A DNA stretch of 50,081 nt from a virus (IMGVR_UViG_3300017971_000082:1-50081); one strand, 5' to 3'; positions 17,338 to 23,804 are shown, numbered from the stretch's first letter. Numbers and translations are program-made. Notes: generated by a model not told the origin, from the sequence alone.

Positions 17338-17679
17338 CTAGTTCTCAGCCAGGCTCTGGGCCTCCTCGCTCGCCCGATCGATGATCCTTCCGATGGGCCG
17401 AGTGAAGATCAGGACGCCATCCGACGATCGGGGTGCAACCATCTGGATCATCAGGAGGGTAGCGACCCTCTCGGGGCCTATGTTCAGCTTCGCGTTGTCC
17501 TCGGGCGAAATGGTCTGGACCTGGATGCAGACGTTCAGCTCGTCCTCGATCAGGTGGATTTCTCGGGTGAGCCCCTCCAGGTCGTGGAACAGGATCTGGC
17601 GCCGAGGCATAGTCAGTTCCATGCGGTAGCGGCACTCTCGTGCCTCGTCGTAAGCCTTCTCTTTGATGTCTTCGCTCAT
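17338..17679 (-). CDS. Unknown 113-aa protein
   Basis: Start ATG 17679 overlaps the stop of the upstream gene (ATGA), giving a protein beginning MSEDIKEKAYDEA. It has a helical N-terminus followed by a beta-rich middle (LNVCIQVQTI, VATLLMIQMV) and a final helix. No known motif. Part of a tight run of small genes between 17088 and 18325. Confidence 0.6.
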   Translation of the reverse strand: MSEDIKEKAYDEARECRYRMELTMPRRQILFHDLEGLTREIHLIEDELNVCIQVQTISPEDNAKLNIGPERVATLLMIQMVAPRSSDGVLIFTRPIGRIIDRASEEAQSLAEN

Positions 17680-17915
17680 TCGTCCTCGTCTCCGTAAAGC
17701 TCGTCCCAGCAGCGGTGGCAGGTCTGGCTGATCTTCCACTCGCTGATGTCGTCCTCGGTGGGGAAGCCACCGAACTCTTGCGGGGTCTTCCCGCACATGG
17801 CGCATCGTCCTGGCTGGACTGATGGCAGCCCGAGTGCCCTCGATGCGATGTCTTTCCGTTCAGGGGATCCGATCGGGTGCTGCATGGAATCCCCAAGCGT
17901 TGGCTTCTCGCTCAT
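17676..17915 (-). CDS. Small CxxC...CxxC zinc-finger protein
   Basis: 79 aa from ATG 17915, which has GGGAG about 8 bases upstream; a GTG at 17924 that overlaps the previous stop is an alternative start (82 aa). Cys38, Cys41, Cys66 and Cys69 (CAMCGK and CHRCWD) are spaced as a zinc ribbon, with an acidic C-terminal tail (GDEDE). The last bases overlap the next start as ATGA. Function unknown; one of five such cysteine-paired proteins in the leftward block. Confidence 0.6.
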   Translation of the reverse strand: MSEKPTLGDSMQHPIGSPERKDIASRALGLPSVQPGRCAMCGKTPQEFGGFPTEDDISEWKISQTCHRCWDELYGDEDE

Positions 17916-17920
17916 TCTCT

Positions 17921-18325
17921 TCACTCCCAGGGAAATCGCTCGATCTCTTCGAGCGTGACGATGTAGTAGCCGACCTTGATGCAGGCTCCCTCCTTGAGGT
18001 CCTCGCCGTTAGCCCGGACGAAGGGCGGCCTGCCGATGGTCACGTAGTCGCCGTAGGGCTTGAGCCTGTTGATCGGCTGAAGCTTTGTGCAGCATCTACA
18101 GCCGTTGTCCACGACCATCATGTTCGCATCGAGGATCGAGTGATTCGGCCTCGGCGGCTCGGCCGTGATCTTGAGCTTCGCCTCGCCATAGTCATCGTCA
18201 CAAGAATCGATGTCGAAGATCGTATCGAATTCATCCGGGCAGAATTCCGTCTCGCGGACCCCCTTCTCCGAGTACACCCTGTATGCGTCATAGAAGCGCT
18301 CAACGTAGATCACTGTCTCGCTCAT
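17921..18325 (-). CDS. Unknown acidic 134-aa protein
   Basis: Start ATG 18325 follows the AAGGAGATGAGCC leader. The N-terminal half is rich in Asp/Glu/Tyr (FDTIFDIDSCDDDYGEAK), and a NGCRCC motif near residue 75 could bind metal. The C-terminal half looks beta-rich and resembles a small barrel (KEGACIKVGYYIVTLEEIERF). No family recognised. Confidence 0.6.
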   Translation of the reverse strand: MSETVIYVERFYDAYRVYSEKGVRETEFCPDEFDTIFDIDSCDDDYGEAKLKITAEPPRPNHSILDANMMVVDNGCRCCTKLQPINRLKPYGDYVTIGRPPFVRANGEDLKEGACIKVGYYIVTLEEIERFPWE

Positions 18326-18542
18326 GGCTCATCTCCTTGATGGTGAAAGGTCGGGCTCTCGGCTTCGCCTCGTGCGAAGGGCTCGGGTGGTAAGCCTCAG
18401 CCCCTCGTGTCCCGGCTCAGCTCCCATTCGCATGGCTGCCACCTATCGGCGGCGGGTCAAGCGTATCTGCCGCGCCAGGCTATCGACCGCTCGTGCCACA
18501 GGCTGATGAGCGATCGATCCAGCCGAGAGCCCGTGTTCGCTA
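18326..18542. other. 217-bp gap with small hairpin
   Basis: No convincing gene on either strand. Next to the 134-aa gene it carries the shared leader motif (18326-18339, minus strand). Further upstream a 6-bp stem CTTCGC/GCGAAG (18363-18368 with 18374-18379) is visible. Possible leader or promoter region for the genes from 18325 downward, but I see no clear -35/-10 pair. Confidence 0.4.
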
Positions 18543-18728
18543 CTAGCCGACCCGCTGAGTTGGCACCTTGGACGAGATCACCTTGAGGGCTCGCTGGATG
18601 ATGTCGCTCATCGCCTTCTCAGTGACTCGATCCTTGTACTTCCTGGCGATCTCCTGGACGCTCTGGGCCTCGGAGACGACCTTGGTAAGCTGATCTCGTG
18701 TCAAGCTCCACATGGGCTTAGCCTCCAT
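18543..18728 (-). CDS. Small helical protein, unknown
   Basis: 61 aa. Start ATG 18728 overlaps the upstream stop (TGATG) and has GGAG shortly upstream. Mostly helical and basic (LTRDQLTKVVSEAQSVQEIA). No known motif. Could be a small DNA-binding or inhibitor protein, but nothing specific supports either. Confidence 0.5.
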   Translation of the reverse strand: MEAKPMWSLTRDQLTKVVSEAQSVQEIARKYKDRVTEKAMSDIIQRALKVISSKVPTQRVG

Positions 18729-18964
18729 CACCTCTCCGACACCGAAAGCTCGCCGGTGATCCGCTCCAAGCCGATCGACTTCGCCCATTCTTCCAGGCTC
18801 AGCAGACGGCACTTCTCGGCGATGTTCAGACGGCCTCGAAGCGCTCCACGCCGAAGGTGGAGAAGCTCGTTCGTCAGGCTACGCTGCAGGAGGAAGTTCC
18901 AAGCGGCGCTGTAGCGCCGCTCGAACTCGATCCAGTCCTCCTCGTGAATGAACCGGATATCCAT
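18728..18964 (-). CDS. Small unknown protein (78 aa)
   Basis: Start ATG 18964 chosen because GAGGAGG lies 7 bases upstream. N-terminus MDIRFIHEEDWIEFERRY is acidic and aromatic; the rest is helical with several Arg/Leu pairs. No known motif. It lies 1 base after the 70-aa cysteine-paired gene and overlaps the 61-aa gene by 1 base. Confidence 0.55.
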   Translation of the reverse strand: MDIRFIHEEDWIEFERRYSAAWNFLLQRSLTNELLHLRRGALRGRLNIAEKCRLLSLEEWAKSIGLERITGELSVSER

Positions 18965-18965
18965 C

Positions 18966-19178
18966 TCATTGCCTCCTCGGCGGCGGATCGACATACAGGT
19001 TGTGGCGAATGTCGCTCTGTATCAGGCTCAGCCTGCAATCGTGGCAGCTGGCCGTCTCCCTGGCGACCCTCAGGGTCTTCACCCTTGTGACTGGCCGCTT
19101 GGTCCGTCGCCGCCCCGCCGCACAGTGGCGGCAGAGCGACTCCCCGTTGAGCGTTGAGTCGATGACGACCCACCGCAC
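18966..19178 (-). CDS. Small CxxC...CxxC protein
   Basis: 70 aa from GTG 19178, with GGAGGG about 8 bases upstream. Cys16, Cys19 (CRHC) and Cys45, Cys48 (CHDC) flank a strongly basic linker (RRRTKRPVTRVKTLR), a layout typical of a zinc-stabilised nucleic-acid binder. Function unknown. It lies 1 base after the 101-aa gene. Confidence 0.5.
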   Translation of the reverse strand: MRWVVIDSTLNGESLCRHCAAGRRRTKRPVTRVKTLRVARETASCHDCRLSLIQSDIRHNLYVDPPPRRQ

Positions 19179-19179
19179 C

Positions 19180-19485
19180 TCAGCGACCCTCCAGCCTCGC
19201 TACCGTGGCAAACTCGGTGGTCTCGTCGGCTCGCCAGCCCTCGTTGTCCTCCGGACGCTCGATCCAGTACCAGAGCAGGCTGCCAGCATCGAAGGGCGGT
19301 TTGGCGTTGGCGTCCCGGCAGAACCAGCGAACCAGATCGTTCTCGTCGCCGATCGCCGTCGCCCTCGTCTCTCCACCGTTGTCTCGGACCGTCTGAATGC
19401 CACGAACGCTCATCCCGTGGCGTCGAGCGTTGCGGATCAGGGCGTCGCTATCGCCCTTCACCAGCACCATTGCTGTGATCTTCAT
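19180..19485 (-). CDS. Unknown 101-aa protein
   Basis: Start ATG 19485 has GGAG upstream in a variant of the shared leader motif (GGAGATGTGAGCC). Alternating strands and helices are likely (KITAMVLVKGDSDALIRNA). The C-terminal half is Trp- and Glu-rich. No family recognised. A hairpin terminator lies just upstream, so it may start a transcription sub-unit or be partly insulated from the 125-aa gene. Confidence 0.55.
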   Translation of the reverse strand: MKITAMVLVKGDSDALIRNARRHGMSVRGIQTVRDNGGETRATAIGDENDLVRWFCRDANAKPPFDAGSLLWYWIERPEDNEGWRADETTEFATVARLEGR

Positions 19486-19501
19486 GGCTCACATCTCCAG
19501 G

Positions 19502-19521
19502 AAAAGGGGGCTCTCGCCCCC
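19502..19521 (-). terminator. Rho-independent terminator-like hairpin
   Basis: On the minus strand a GGGGGC/GCCCCC 6-bp stem with a GAGA loop is followed directly by TTTT. It lies between the stop of the 125-aa gene (19538) and the start of the 101-aa gene (19485). This is the most terminator-like structure in the leftward block, though the U-run is short, so partial read-through is expected. Confidence 0.6.
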
Positions 19522-19537
19522 GGTTGACGGGGCCAGC

Positions 19538-19915
19538 CTACTTGGGCTGGAGGGCTGCCATCGCTTCTGCAACGGCCTTGGCAATCATCGATCCCAGATC
19601 GGCAGGCTCTTCGACCTTCGCAGTCCTCGCCGCCTTGGGAGCTACCTTCTTCGCCGACTTCGGCTTGGTCGCCTTGGGCTTGGACTCCTCCACCTCGGGA
19701 TACTTCGCCGACTGCTTCTCCAGGAAGCAGCTGATGTGCCAGCACATCGCTCGGCCATATCCTCCGCTGAAGAGATGCCCGTCTCCCGCTTCGACCACCT
19801 CACCACACTCCCTGCAGACATCCCGTCTGCTGTTCGGACGGTGGACGATCTCCACGTCGGACTTGCCCTGACGCTCCCAAGACCATACGGTGAAGGTACG
19901 CTTCTCGGTACGCAT
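19538..19915 (-). CDS. Zinc-finger protein with Lys/Ala-rich histone-like tail
   Basis: 125 aa from ATG 19915, with CGGAG about 8 bases upstream in the shared leader motif. Cys34, Cys37 (CRECGE) and Cys58, His60, Cys63 (CWHISC) form a zinc site. Residues 75-105 are Lys/Ala/Pro-rich (KPKATKPKSAKKVAPKAA), resembling the disordered DNA-binding tails of histone H1-like proteins. The C-terminal helix is Ala/Met-rich. Probable DNA- or RNA-binding protein made early. It is the first gene downstream of the 749-bp origin-like region. Confidence 0.6.
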   Translation of the reverse strand: MRTEKRTFTVWSWERQGKSDVEIVHRPNSRRDVCRECGEVVEAGDGHLFSGGYGRAMCWHISCFLEKQSAKYPEVEESKPKATKPKSAKKVAPKAARTAKVEEPADLGSMIAKAVAEAMAALQPK

Positions 19916-20191
19916 CGGCTCATCTCCGGATCGCTCTATTCCCTCAGACTCCACGATCCATCAGAGCACCCTGAGGGTCGAACCAGCCCGTAGCTACCGG
20001 GATCTGGTCCGGTGAACCCCGGTCTGTCTCAGCCCCGGCGGCTCACCCCCAGCTGCCCCCCAGACTCCAGCCTCGGCCCTTCGGGCCGCCGCCGACAGCC
20101 TCGCGAACAGAGACCGCGCGAGCTAAGCTCCGGGCGCGTATACCCAGGATGAGCCGGCAGAACAGCCCCGTCCCCTTCCGTCATCCGGTAG

Positions 20192-20208
20192 ACCCCCCAC
20201 AGGGGGGT
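20192..20208. repeat. GC-rich 7-bp hairpin
   Basis: ACCCCCC (20192-20198), loop ACA, GGGGGGT (20202-20208): a perfect and very stable inverted repeat inside the origin-like region. No adjacent T-run, so it is more likely a DNA or RNA structural element than a terminator. Confidence 0.5.
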
Positions 20209-20271
20209 ACCGTCTGACCCCGCGCGTGGGCTGCACTGAAAGGGCTGTCCCCTCACTTGTTTGCAGGGGTT

Positions 20272-20314
20272 GGGTCCCATCCGGGGGTCCCATCGTGTGG
20301 GTCCCATCGTGTGG
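20272..20314 (+). repeat. Tandem 13-14-bp iteron-like repeats
   Basis: GGGTCCCATC occurs at 20272-20281, 20285-20294 and 20299-20308; the last two belong to perfect 16-base copies GGGTCCCATCGTGTGG that overlap by two bases (14-bp period). Short tandem repeats of this kind bind initiator or regulatory proteins in plasmid and phage origins. Confidence 0.6.
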
Positions 20315-20364
20315 AGGGATCTCCTGGTACCGGGAGGTACGAGCGAGGGACTGTACGGTGAGCC

Positions 20365-20417
20365 CGTGGATAACAGGGCTATCGAGTGGGATCTTAGCCA
20401 GCGAGGATAACAGGGCT
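20365..20417 (+). repeat. Pair of GGATAACAGGGCT repeats with DnaA-box-like site
   Basis: GGATAACAGGGCT is present at 20368-20380 and 20405-20417, 37 bp apart in the same orientation. The first is preceded by CGT, making TTATCCACG on the other strand, one mismatch from the DnaA consensus TTATCCACA. The second copy matches that consensus less well. Confidence 0.5.
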
Positions 20418-20617
20418 TACGAGAGCAGCCCCTGACAGGAGGTGCCAGAGGCTGCAGGAGGAGGAGGATCGCGAACGAATCGGAGAATGCGTCTGCCGAA
20501 CGCATGTTGGCGTCTTCTTCGACCGAATCCTCGGCAACCTCGGATCCGCTCTTGAAGAAAAAAAGACTCCGCCCGGGATGCTGCCTAGAATCCGCTCAGA
20601 AATCCACGGCTTTTACG

Positions 20618-20667
20618 TTTGTGACACAAATGTGACATCTTCTTGACATTTTGTGAGGGCTTTGTCA
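20618..20667. repeat. AT-rich segment with 11-bp phased TGACA motifs
   Basis: TTTGTGACACAAA (20618-20630) is a perfect palindrome. TGACA recurs at 20622, 20633 and 20644 with exact 11-bp spacing, one helical turn, and in inverse orientation (TGTCA) at 20663-20667. It could be an operator or an origin unwinding element with bound protein on one helix face. No good promoter could be drawn from it. Confidence 0.5.
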
Positions 20668-20952
20668 GGGCGGATCATCTTGTAGGATTCCCAGGTCTTT
20701 GAGCCAGGGGTCGGAGGCCCAGTCGTTTGCGATCGCCCATTGCTCGTACTGGGAGAGTCGGCCACCCGAGCACCAGAGGGGTCTACGCGAGTAGGGACGA
20801 TGCGGGATGCGTCGGACGGGCGCGGGGATGTCGTCCAGCAGCGCGGGGTCGTCCCAGTCCTCGCATGTCCGGCATCTCTCGGAGCCCCAGTCGTCCAGGG
20901 GCTTCCAGCACTGGCACCCGGGGCAGTAGCGAGACTCCCTACCCAGGCTCAT
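20665..20952 (-). CDS. Small zinc-ribbon protein
   Basis: 95 aa from ATG 20952; a GTG at 21000 that overlaps the preceding stop would add a low-complexity N-terminus (TTWTARTTWT), which reads better in another frame. Cys10, Cys13 (CPGC) and Cys27, Cys30 (CRTC) form a zinc ribbon followed by acidic and Pro-rich segments and a Trp-rich helical tail (YEQWAIANDWASDPWLKDL). The order resembles small phage transcription- or nuclease-associated zinc proteins, but no HNH catalytic residues are obvious. Function unknown. Confidence 0.5.
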   Translation of the reverse strand: MSLGRESRYCPGCQCWKPLDDWGSERCRTCEDWDDPALLDDIPAPVRRIPHRPYSRRPLWCSGGRLSQYEQWAIANDWASDPWLKDLGILQDDPP

Positions 20953-21004
20953 CGCGTCCGTCCAGGTAGTCCTCGCCGTCCAGGTGGTCCGGCTTGTCAC
21001 TCAT
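20939..21004 (-). CDS. Possible 21-aa acidic micro-protein
   Basis: ATG 21004 overlaps the end of the 76-aa gene, and the stop TAG at 20939 overlaps the start of the zinc-ribbon gene. The sequence MSDKPDHLDGEDYLDGRDEP reads as a typical acidic peptide, while the alternative frame over the same bases is repetitive and unlikely. It could be a coupling leader peptide or a real small protein. Support is composition and overlap only. Confidence 0.25.
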   Translation of the reverse strand: MSDKPDHLDGEDYLDGRDEPG

Positions 21005-21227
21005 CGTCGTCGGCCTCCACCTCCTGGAAGACGATCGCCTCTCTGTCCAGCTCGTAGCCCTTGAACACGCACCGGCTGATCCGCTCACACTTCGCCTCGT
21101 GAGGCTCGCCTGGGCGCTCCCGGGTAAAGAGGCGTACCTCCTTCGCTTCCAGGTACTCCTCGTCGAAGGGGATCACCAGCGCGCACCCGGTGCGGAAGAT
21201 CGCCACAACGGTCGGCGTGCTACTCAT
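20997..21227 (-). CDS. Unknown 76-aa protein
   Basis: Start ATG 21227 lies inside the last codons of the 581-aa gene (8-base overlap), so the two are translationally coupled. N-terminal beta strands (TPTVVAIFRTGCALVIPF) and an acidic C-terminus (EVEADDDE). Two further Cys residues lie mid-protein. No family recognised. Confidence 0.55.
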   Translation of the reverse strand: MSSTPTVVAIFRTGCALVIPFDEEYLEAKEVRLFTRERPGEPHEAKCERISRCVFKGYELDREAIVFQEVEADDDE

Positions 21228-22965
21228 AATCCCCACACCCCCACTCCGAGATGTTCTCGACCCAGCCAGGACCATCAAGGCCCTGGAACCGCTGCCGAAG
21301 ATCCATGCAGATCGCCTTCGCCTTCGCCTGCTGCGGACCCGTGAAGCCCAGCATCGAGCCCTTCTGCCAGATCAGCTTCAGCGAGCTGTACGGCCACACG
21401 ATCAGAGCATCCAGGCTCGGGTGAGGCTCCCAGCCCACGTTGTGCTGCGCCGCGAGGATGATCTTGCGCATCCACCACTCGCCGCTCGGCTTCCACACGT
21501 AGGCATCCAGCAGCGCCGCTCCCAGATCCTGAGCCACCTCCCTGGCATACTGGCTCCCGAGATCCTTCCAGGCGTACAGCGCGCTGTAGAGATGGATGAT
21601 CTGCCACGCAGGAATGATGGGCTCCCCCTCGTGACCCGGCACCTGCTCGTCTTGGCGGCGAGGAACCAGCCCGTAGAGCTTCGGCTTCCAGAAGGTCGCT
21701 ACCCAACTCCAGACCTTCTGAAGATGCGTGCGGAAGGCTGCCTCGTGCCGCGACCATCCCTCACGCTTCACAACCCGGTGGCACTCAGTGAGCAGCTTCG
21801 CGCCACGCAAGAGCGATCGCATGATGTACAGATACGGGGTGTCGTATCCGCCACGCTCGATCGAGTAGTTCGGATCGTGCATCGTGTTCATCTGCTTGTA
21901 GCCAAGCTCGATGCACTGCAGCTTCGCCCACCAATCATGACCGTACCAGGCAAGCTCGGGCACCGTCGAGCCCACCCACTCGCTGCGGGGCGCCTTCATC
22001 CCCAGCACGCCCTCGCGGAAGCGGTGCCGCTCAACCTCGCTCGCGTACCTGTCCGGGCGCCCAAGGCGGTTGCGGCTGTGCCAGCTCAGAGGGCCATCGA
22101 AGTAGATCGCCCGAGGATCAGGGACCTCCAGGTAGCCCTCAGGAAGTTCCACGTGGAACGGGTAGCGGCTGTGAACCCGCAGCAACTCCGCGCGCACGCA
22201 CGCAACGCCCGTCCCGTTGATGTTGTAGATCAGCCTGGGCTCAGCATGACATCCGAAACGCTCGTCCGGACCAGATTCGTTCGGATCCTTGCGGTAGCCG
22301 AAGGTGTCGTACTCGTCGCGCGGCTCGCTCATCAGCGCGAAGTAGTCGCGCTCCACGTTCGGAGCCCAGGACAGCCGGTCCACGATCGGCTCAAGTAGAG
22401 GCTCGGTCTCGTACTCGTCGGTCAAACCGTTAGGCATCAGGATCTCGTCATAGAGTATCTGGCTGCTGTGGATGCCGAACGCGACGATGAAGTCGATCGC
22501 AAGCTCCTGCTGATCGCCAAGCAAGGTCTCTGCCGCCACGTAGGCATCGCTGAGCGGGCCATCGCCGAACGTCACGCCGTGCGCCACCTGGGTCGCAGGG
22601 CGTGAATCCACGAAGGGCTCGGGACCCTCGATGATCGCGCCGAATCGGCCCTGAATCACGCCAGGCGGCGCCACGTTGTCCGAGTTGCGGAACAACACCT
22701 GGAAGCGGCAGATAGGCGCCTGGTCCTCGCAGGTGCCAAGCAGGTCGATCTCGAAGAACTTCTCGGAGCCCACAGGGGTGCCCGGGAGGTTGACGCGCTT
22801 CTTCACGAGCAGGCACGCCTTGCCGTCGCTGTCGATCGTCCACTCGCCCACGCTCGGGAACAGTTGCTCGTCCACCAGTACCGGGGAGTACGGGCTCTGG
22901 TACAGCGCGCGGATCTTCAGCTTCGCCAGATGCTGCGCTACGTCTTCATGCCACTCGAATGTCAT
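21220..22965 (-). CDS. Large unknown protein (581 aa) of the leftward block
   Basis: Start ATG 22965 overlaps the stop of the 97-aa gene (ATGA). The N-terminal half is beta-rich (strands such as GKACLLVKKRVNL, ICRFQVLFRN); the C-terminal half, from about residue 330, is helical and full of Trp/Tyr/His (ELAWYGHDWWAKLQ, LYSALYAWKDLG, KPSGEWWMRKIILAAQH), reminiscent of an alpha/alpha-barrel. No catalytic signature recognised. It is by far the largest leftward gene and stands out among small early genes; it may be an enzyme acting on carbohydrate or a misplaced virion protein. Function not assigned. Confidence 0.6.
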   Translation of the reverse strand: MTFEWHEDVAQHLAKLKIRALYQSPYSPVLVDEQLFPSVGEWTIDSDGKACLLVKKRVNLPGTPVGSEKFFEIDLLGTCEDQAPICRFQVLFRNSDNVAPPGVIQGRFGAIIEGPEPFVDSRPATQVAHGVTFGDGPLSDAYVAAETLLGDQQELAIDFIVAFGIHSSQILYDEILMPNGLTDEYETEPLLEPIVDRLSWAPNVERDYFALMSEPRDEYDTFGYRKDPNESGPDERFGCHAEPRLIYNINGTGVACVRAELLRVHSRYPFHVELPEGYLEVPDPRAIYFDGPLSWHSRNRLGRPDRYASEVERHRFREGVLGMKAPRSEWVGSTVPELAWYGHDWWAKLQCIELGYKQMNTMHDPNYSIERGGYDTPYLYIMRSLLRGAKLLTECHRVVKREGWSRHEAAFRTHLQKVWSWVATFWKPKLYGLVPRRQDEQVPGHEGEPIIPAWQIIHLYSALYAWKDLGSQYAREVAQDLGAALLDAYVWKPSGEWWMRKIILAAQHNVGWEPHPSLDALIVWPYSSLKLIWQKGSMLGFTGPQQAKAKAICMDLRQRFQGLDGPGWVENISEWGCGDYE

Positions 22966-23255
22966 AGCAGCCCTTCCTTGTCGGGGGTCCAGATGCCGGG
23001 CTTCTTCTCTTCCTTGGGCTCGTCCCAGAGGATGTCCAGCGGGATCTTGTCGTGAATGTAGAAGGCGATCGGATGCTTGAGGCCCGAGAAGCCGAACTTC
23101 GCCAGGTACTCCAGCCGCACAGGAGGACCCAGGGGCTGGCGGATCTCGATCGCGTCGGGCAGCCGGCCGTCTTTCGTCTGCACCTTGGATGGTGCCCAGC
23201 GGCCGTTGTCCGTGAGGAGGATGCACTCCAACATGGGAGGTGCTTTCGCTACCAT
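22962..23255 (-). CDS. Unknown 97-aa protein
   Basis: Start ATG 23255 with CGGAG in the shared leader motif (GGAGATGAGCTG). Beta-rich with charged loops; the C-terminal part (YIHDKIPLDILWDEPKEEKK) is acidic then basic. No known motif. Overlaps the start of the 581-aa gene by 4 bases, so the two probably work together. Confidence 0.6.
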   Translation of the reverse strand: MVAKAPPMLECILLTDNGRWAPSKVQTKDGRLPDAIEIRQPLGPPVRLEYLAKFGFSGLKHPIAFYIHDKIPLDILWDEPKEEKKPGIWTPDKEGLL

Positions 23256-23282
23256 CAGCTCATCTCCGTTTGGGGGTAGGGT

Positions 23283-23765
23283 TCAGGCAGTCCTGGGGCA
23301 CCGCGCGCCCCGGATGAAGTCCAGTCTACGCTGCTCGATCCGCTTGCGATGCTCGCGATCCATCTTGCGAAGGTCCCCGAGCTTCGGAACGAACTCGTCT
23401 AGCTCCTCGATGTCCTCGGTCGCTACCTCACCCTCGCGGGTCAGGACATCGATGATCCACGGGCGACCGCCCGTGCGCCGCAGCACGTTGTGAAAGCACA
23501 GGTGGATCGCCAGGGCTTCGAGGCATCCGCAGGTCTCGCACTGCCTCGCCATCTCCAGGGTCTCGGACATCGCCGTGAGCACCCGGGAGACGAAGAATGC
23601 CTCGTTACGGGTCACCGTGAGAACCAACTCCTTCCAGAGCCCGTTCGCGTGCTTGTAGATGGCATCGCCGAAAACGAGGCGGTTGCCAGGCACGGGCTGC
23701 AGTCGAGCCCACGACCGGATCACTTCCTTCGCTTCCATCGAGAGGTTGTTCTTTGCAGCCATCAT
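23283..23765 (-). CDS. First leftward gene, unknown helical protein
   Basis: About 160 aa from ATG 23765; ATGs at 23774 and 23762 are alternatives and none has a strong Shine-Dalgarno. Mostly helical, with Cys residues in CETCGC near mid-protein and a basic Arg-rich C-terminus (KMDREHRKRIEQRRLDF), which suggests nucleic-acid binding. As the first gene of the leftward block it is likely among the earliest made, perhaps a regulator. No family recognised. The gene divergent to it starts only 39 bases away. Confidence 0.55.
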   Translation of the reverse strand: MMAAKNNLSMEAKEVIRSWARLQPVPGNRLVFGDAIYKHANGLWKELVLTVTRNEAFFVSRVLTAMSETLEMARQCETCGCLEALAIHLCFHNVLRRTGGRPWIIDVLTREGEVATEDIEELDEFVPKLGDLRKMDREHRKRIEQRRLDFIRGARCPRTA

Positions 23766-23804
23766 GCCTACCATATTGCCAAACCATTGACGGAGTGGCA
23801 ACCC
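23766..23804. promoter_or_regulatory. Divergent promoter region candidate (39 bp)
   Basis: Only gap between the leftward and rightward blocks. It contains GGAGTGG about 9 bases before the rightward ATG and a TTGCCA...CAATAT pair with 17-base spacing readable on the minus strand, a weak sigma70-like match. Promoters for both directions must overlap this gap or the ends of the genes beside it. No strong consensus is visible. Confidence 0.3.

Larger units (their letters stand above)
19916..20664. other. 749-bp non-coding region, candidate replication origin/control region
   Basis: Longest stretch without a credible gene. It contains three 13-14-bp tandem repeats (GGGTCCCATC core at 20272, 20285 and 20299), two copies of GGATAACAGGGCT (20368-20380, 20405-20417), a DnaA-box-like CGTGGATAA (20365-20373; 8 of 9 to the consensus complement), hairpins at 20074-20088 and 20192-20208, an A7 run (20558-20564), and an AT-rich segment with TGACA at 20622, 20633 and 20644, exactly 11 bp apart. 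Such clustering is typical of iteron-type origins. Its role is an inference. Frames open across it give low-complexity, unconvincing proteins. Confidence 0.5.

Noticed and set aside
19960-20010. A GGTTCGA T-loop-like word on the minus strand suggested a tRNA
   Set aside because: The flanking bases do not form the T-arm stem, and no acceptor stem, D-arm or anticodon arm can be drawn.
20365-20417. GGATAACAGGG resembles part of the I-SceI homing endonuclease site
   Set aside because: Only about 11 of 18 bases match, no homing endonuclease gene is present, and two copies in an iteron-like setting fit an origin better.
20029-20505. Open frame of 158 aa across the origin-like region (minus strand)
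   Set aside because: Composition is Pro/Arg/Ser/Gly-rich with no folded-looking parts, no good ribosome site, and it is made of the repeat DNA itself. The small + frame at 20226-20435 fails for the same reason.
20618-20635. TGTGA-N6-TGTGA as a CRP site
   Set aside because: CRP sites need an inverted TCACA half; here the two TGTGA words are direct repeats 11 bp apart, so the phased-repeat reading is preferred.
23490-23804. Upstream extension of the PC4-like gene in the same frame
   Set aside because: It would overlap the leftward gene almost completely, lacks a ribosome site, and the extra residues show no link to the PC4 fold; ATG 23805 has GGAGTGG upstream.
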